A stretch of 7,609 nt of DNA. It comes from an uncultured Planctomycetota bacterium. GTDB taxonomy: Bacteria > Planctomycetota > UBA1135 > GCA-002686595. The position numbers and the translations under genes were made by a program. The notes below the pieces were generated by a model. That model made no database searches, was not told the DNA's origin, and was given only the letters and a program-made list of their open reading frames with translations. Every line of letters starts with the position of its first letter. Positions within the stretch are counted from its first letter, which is position 1. The DNA is taken from assembly GCA_903829565.1 (NCBI GenBank), contig CAIKQM010000659.1, positions 1 through 7,609 on the forward strand, in the 5' to 3' direction. Positions 6,308-7,609 of this stretch are shown piece by piece.

Positions 6308-7354
6308 TTGACAAAAGACTTAGACTCCAGCCCGGATACCCCCGTGCCGCGCGCCCTACGCAAGCTCCTGACCGGCCTAGCCTGTGTGCTGCTTCTGGCG
6401 GTGCTAGCCGAGCTAACGGCGCGCGCCACCGAGCCCGGGCCCTTTACGCTCTGGGATCGCAGCCCCTACGCCGAAGACCCCATTCTTAAGGTGCGCCACA
6501 AAGCGGATTGGCGCAGCCATTGGGACGGCACGGATTACGAACTCGATTCCCACGGCCTGCGCAGGAGTGGGAGGATGAGTGACGAGGCCAACGCCCGGCG
6601 CATCCTGGCGGTCGGCGACTCGTGCACTTTTGGCAAAGGCGTGACCGATGCGGCGACGTGGCCGCGCCAGTTGGAACACACGCTGCGCGCCCGTGGTCCT
6701 GCCGTCGTCGCCAATGCCGGCGTGAACGGCTATTCCGGACGCCAATACGCCGAGGTCGTGCGCCGCGAGTTGGATCGTCAGGCCTATGACACGGTCATCG
6801 TCGGTTGGAATTCGAACGACTTTGACAGCGTGGTGCGCCGCGTGAATGTGGCCGCGTTCGAAAAGCATGGCCTGCGGACGGCCTTGTCGGACGGCACGCG
6901 CGATGCGCTTGGGCGTTTGGCGCTGTACCGCTGGGCGCGCAGCTGGTGGTGGCACCTGCGTCGCGAGAAGGACTGGGAGGTCGCGCGGACCTTGGCCAAC
7001 ACTCACCCCGAGCAAGCGGCGGAGGATGATGCCGCCTTCGAGAAGGAGCTCGCGCACCTCGATGCGGTGCACGCACTCTGCCAAGCCCGCGGCGTGCGCT
7101 TGGTGATGTTCCTCTTCCCCTACGAGTCGCAGGTGCTGGGCGGTCTCGACCAACGCGAGCTGCAGACGCGCTTGGAAGCCGCCTGCGCCGCCCGCGGCAT
7201 TGCCTGCCTCGATCTGGCAGCCGCCTTCCGCGCCCATGCCTTGGCCCAAACCCCACCCGCCGAACTCTTCCTGCGCGGCGATCGCTACCACCCCAACCGC
7301 GACGGCTACGCGCTCGTCGCGGCGGGGTTGGTTCGCTTGGTCGAAAGCCCCTAG
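6308..7354 (+). CDS. Membrane-anchored SGNH/GDSL-family hydrolase or acyltransferase-like protein
   Basis: A 348-residue protein if started at TTG 6308. Residues 16-38 give a basic stretch (RALRK) and one hydrophobic helix, so it is likely a signal anchor with the catalytic part outside the cytoplasm. The SGNH blocks are present in order: block I AVGDSCTFGKG (101-111, nucleophile Ser105), block II NAGVNGYSG (136-144), block III GWNSND (166-171, Asn170 as oxyanion residue), and block V DRYHPNRDGY (325-334, catalytic Asp325 and His328). The lead-in YELDSHGLRRSG (77-88) is the usual strand before block I in envelope-polysaccharide SGNH proteins. The fold catalyses ester hydrolysis or acyl transfer at Ser; substrate is unknown, with O-acetylated polysaccharide or lipid the likeliest. 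The start is uncertain: GTG at 6344 would give VPRALRKLL and a more compact signal anchor. Neither start has a good Shine-Dalgarno site. It is divergent from the sigma-factor cluster and no functional link is shown. Confidence 0.88.
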   Translation: MTKDLDSSPDTPVPRALRKLLTGLACVLLLAVLAELTARATEPGPFTLWDRSPYAEDPILKVRHKADWRSHWDGTDYELDSHGLRRSGRMSDEANARRILAVGDSCTFGKGVTDAATWPRQLEHTLRARGPAVVANAGVNGYSGRQYAEVVRRELDRQAYDTVIVGWNSNDFDSVVRRVNVAAFEKHGLRTALSDGTRDALGRLALYRWARSWWWHLRREKDWEVARTLANTHPEQAAEDDAAFEKELAHLDAVHALCQARGVRLVMFLFPYESQVLGGLDQRELQTRLEAACAARGIACLDLAAAFRAHALAQTPPAELFLRGDRYHPNRDGYALVAAGLVRLVESP

Positions 7355-7375
7355 CCAGCCCCTAGCCAGTCCCTA
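7346..7375. repeat. 11-bp tandem repeat across the SGNH stop codon
   Basis: AGCCCCTAGCC occurs twice head to tail (7346-7356 and 7357-7367), followed by a partial variant copy, AGTCCCTA (7368-7375). The TAG in the first copy (7352-7354) is the stop codon of the SGNH gene. It probably arose by slippage; no function is apparent. Confidence 0.75.
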
Positions 7376-7380
7376 CTTCT

Positions 7381-7419
7381 GCCCGATCGGCGCGAGGTCG
7401 GCGCGGCCCATGATCGGGC
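7381..7419. repeat. 8-bp perfect inverted repeat downstream of the SGNH gene
   Basis: GCCCGATC (7381-7388) and GATCGGGC (7412-7419) are perfect reverse complements separated by a 23-base GC-rich loop. It lies 27 bases after the SGNH stop and could form an RNA stem at the transcript end. It has no T-run after it, so it is not a typical intrinsic terminator. Confidence 0.45.
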
Positions 7420-7468
7420 TGCTTGCGGAAGAGCACGAACGTCGTTACATCAACAGAGGCTAAGACAT

Positions 7469-7495
7469 TGTCCGTTGCACAAGCGACCGCGGACA
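7469..7495. repeat. 6-bp inverted repeat upstream of the last gene
   Basis: TGTCCG (7469-7474) and CGGACA (7490-7495) are reverse complements with a 15-base spacer, 30 bases before the ATG at 7526. The position fits an operator for that gene, but arms this short can occur by chance. A weak TTGCAC/TAACTC pair with 15-base spacing overlaps it; I do not call it a promoter. Confidence 0.25.
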
Positions 7496-7525
7496 TAACT
7501 CTGCACTTCCAAGAGCTAGATCGTG

Positions 7526-7609
7526 ATGGCATCGACTAGAGTCAATTACACATTACTCGTGACCTGTGCTGGAGCGCTTGGCATAGCTGCATTCGTCACT
7601 TACAGGGAA
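7526..7609 (+). CDS. Start of an unidentified membrane or secreted protein (partial, 28 codons)
   Basis: The frame is open from ATG 7526 to the window end, with an in-frame TAG at 7517-7519 that fixes the start to this ATG or the GTG just before it (7523). The visible peptide begins MASTRVNYTLLVTCAGALG and continues IAAFVTYRE. It has one positive charge early, a hydrophobic run of about 16 residues (9-24), then charged residues, which is the layout of a signal peptide or membrane anchor. Upstream AAGAG (7511-7515) is a weak ribosome-binding candidate. Base composition is more AT-rich and includes TTA and AGA codons rarely used in the neighbouring genes, so it may have a different history. No family can be assigned from so little sequence. 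Confidence 0.5.
   Translation, partial: MASTRVNYTLLVTCAGALGIAAFVTYRE

Noticed and set aside
6308..6313. TTGACA hexamer as a -35 box
   Set aside because: No -10-like sequence lies 16-18 bases downstream, and it falls on the possible TTG start of the SGNH gene.
6413..7291. 292-codon minus-strand open frame
   Set aside because: It is antisense to the SGNH protein, whose catalytic blocks are all present and in order.
7362..7496. 44-codon minus-strand open frame
   Set aside because: It has no recognisable domain, no convincing ribosome-binding site, and overlaps the tandem and inverted repeats. A small gene or a decayed gene end cannot be excluded.
1..7609. CRISPR array, tRNA, rRNA or insertion sequence
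   Set aside because: No regularly spaced repeats, no tRNA-like arms, no transposase and no terminal inverted repeats with target duplication were seen.

Overview
The window is GC-rich, gene-dense bacterial DNA with two divergent transcription units. Its protein families point to a Planctomycetota-like organism or a close relative. The evidence is a divergent DUF1549/DUF1553-type secreted protein next to a Tat-exported DUF1501-type protein (a pairing typical of planctomycetes), together with a large multihaem cytochrome and mostly absent Shine-Dalgarno sites. This assignment is an inference from protein families; there is no rRNA or marker gene in the window.

Positions 1-6150 (minus strand) hold four genes read leftwards with almost no space between them. 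First is a sigma-70 family factor (6150-4873), the only one with a clear Shine-Dalgarno site. After a 21-base gap comes a secreted DUF1549/DUF1553-like protein (4851-3781). Its stop overlaps, by one base (TGATG), the start of a Tat-signal DUF1501/alkaline-phosphatase-fold protein (3781-2624). Three bases after that stop, a GTG begins a very large exported cytochrome (2620 to beyond position 1), with ten CXXCH haem sites followed by LVIVD-type beta-propeller repeats. The cytochrome is cut by the left edge of the window. It is a single uninterrupted frame of 873 codons and is the most striking object here.

Positions 6151-6307 are a divergent intergenic region with a short perfect palindrome (CGTGA-N3-TCACG) and a run of eight C. 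Positions 6308-7354 (plus strand) encode a membrane-anchored SGNH/GDSL-type esterase or acyltransferase-like protein. Positions 7355-7525 are non-coding, with an 11-bp tandem repeat over the stop codon and two inverted repeats. At 7526 a second plus-strand gene appears to start with a hydrophobic N-terminus; only 28 codons are visible.

How they may work together (inference): the minus-strand cluster looks like one unit coding for an exported redox assembly. A decahaem electron-transfer protein with a propeller is made with two exported partners of the DUF1549/DUF1501 type, headed by a sigma factor whose promoter-contact residues differ from housekeeping sigma-70. The SGNH protein is divergently transcribed and more likely acts on envelope or extracellular polysaccharide or lipid; a link to the redox cluster is not shown.
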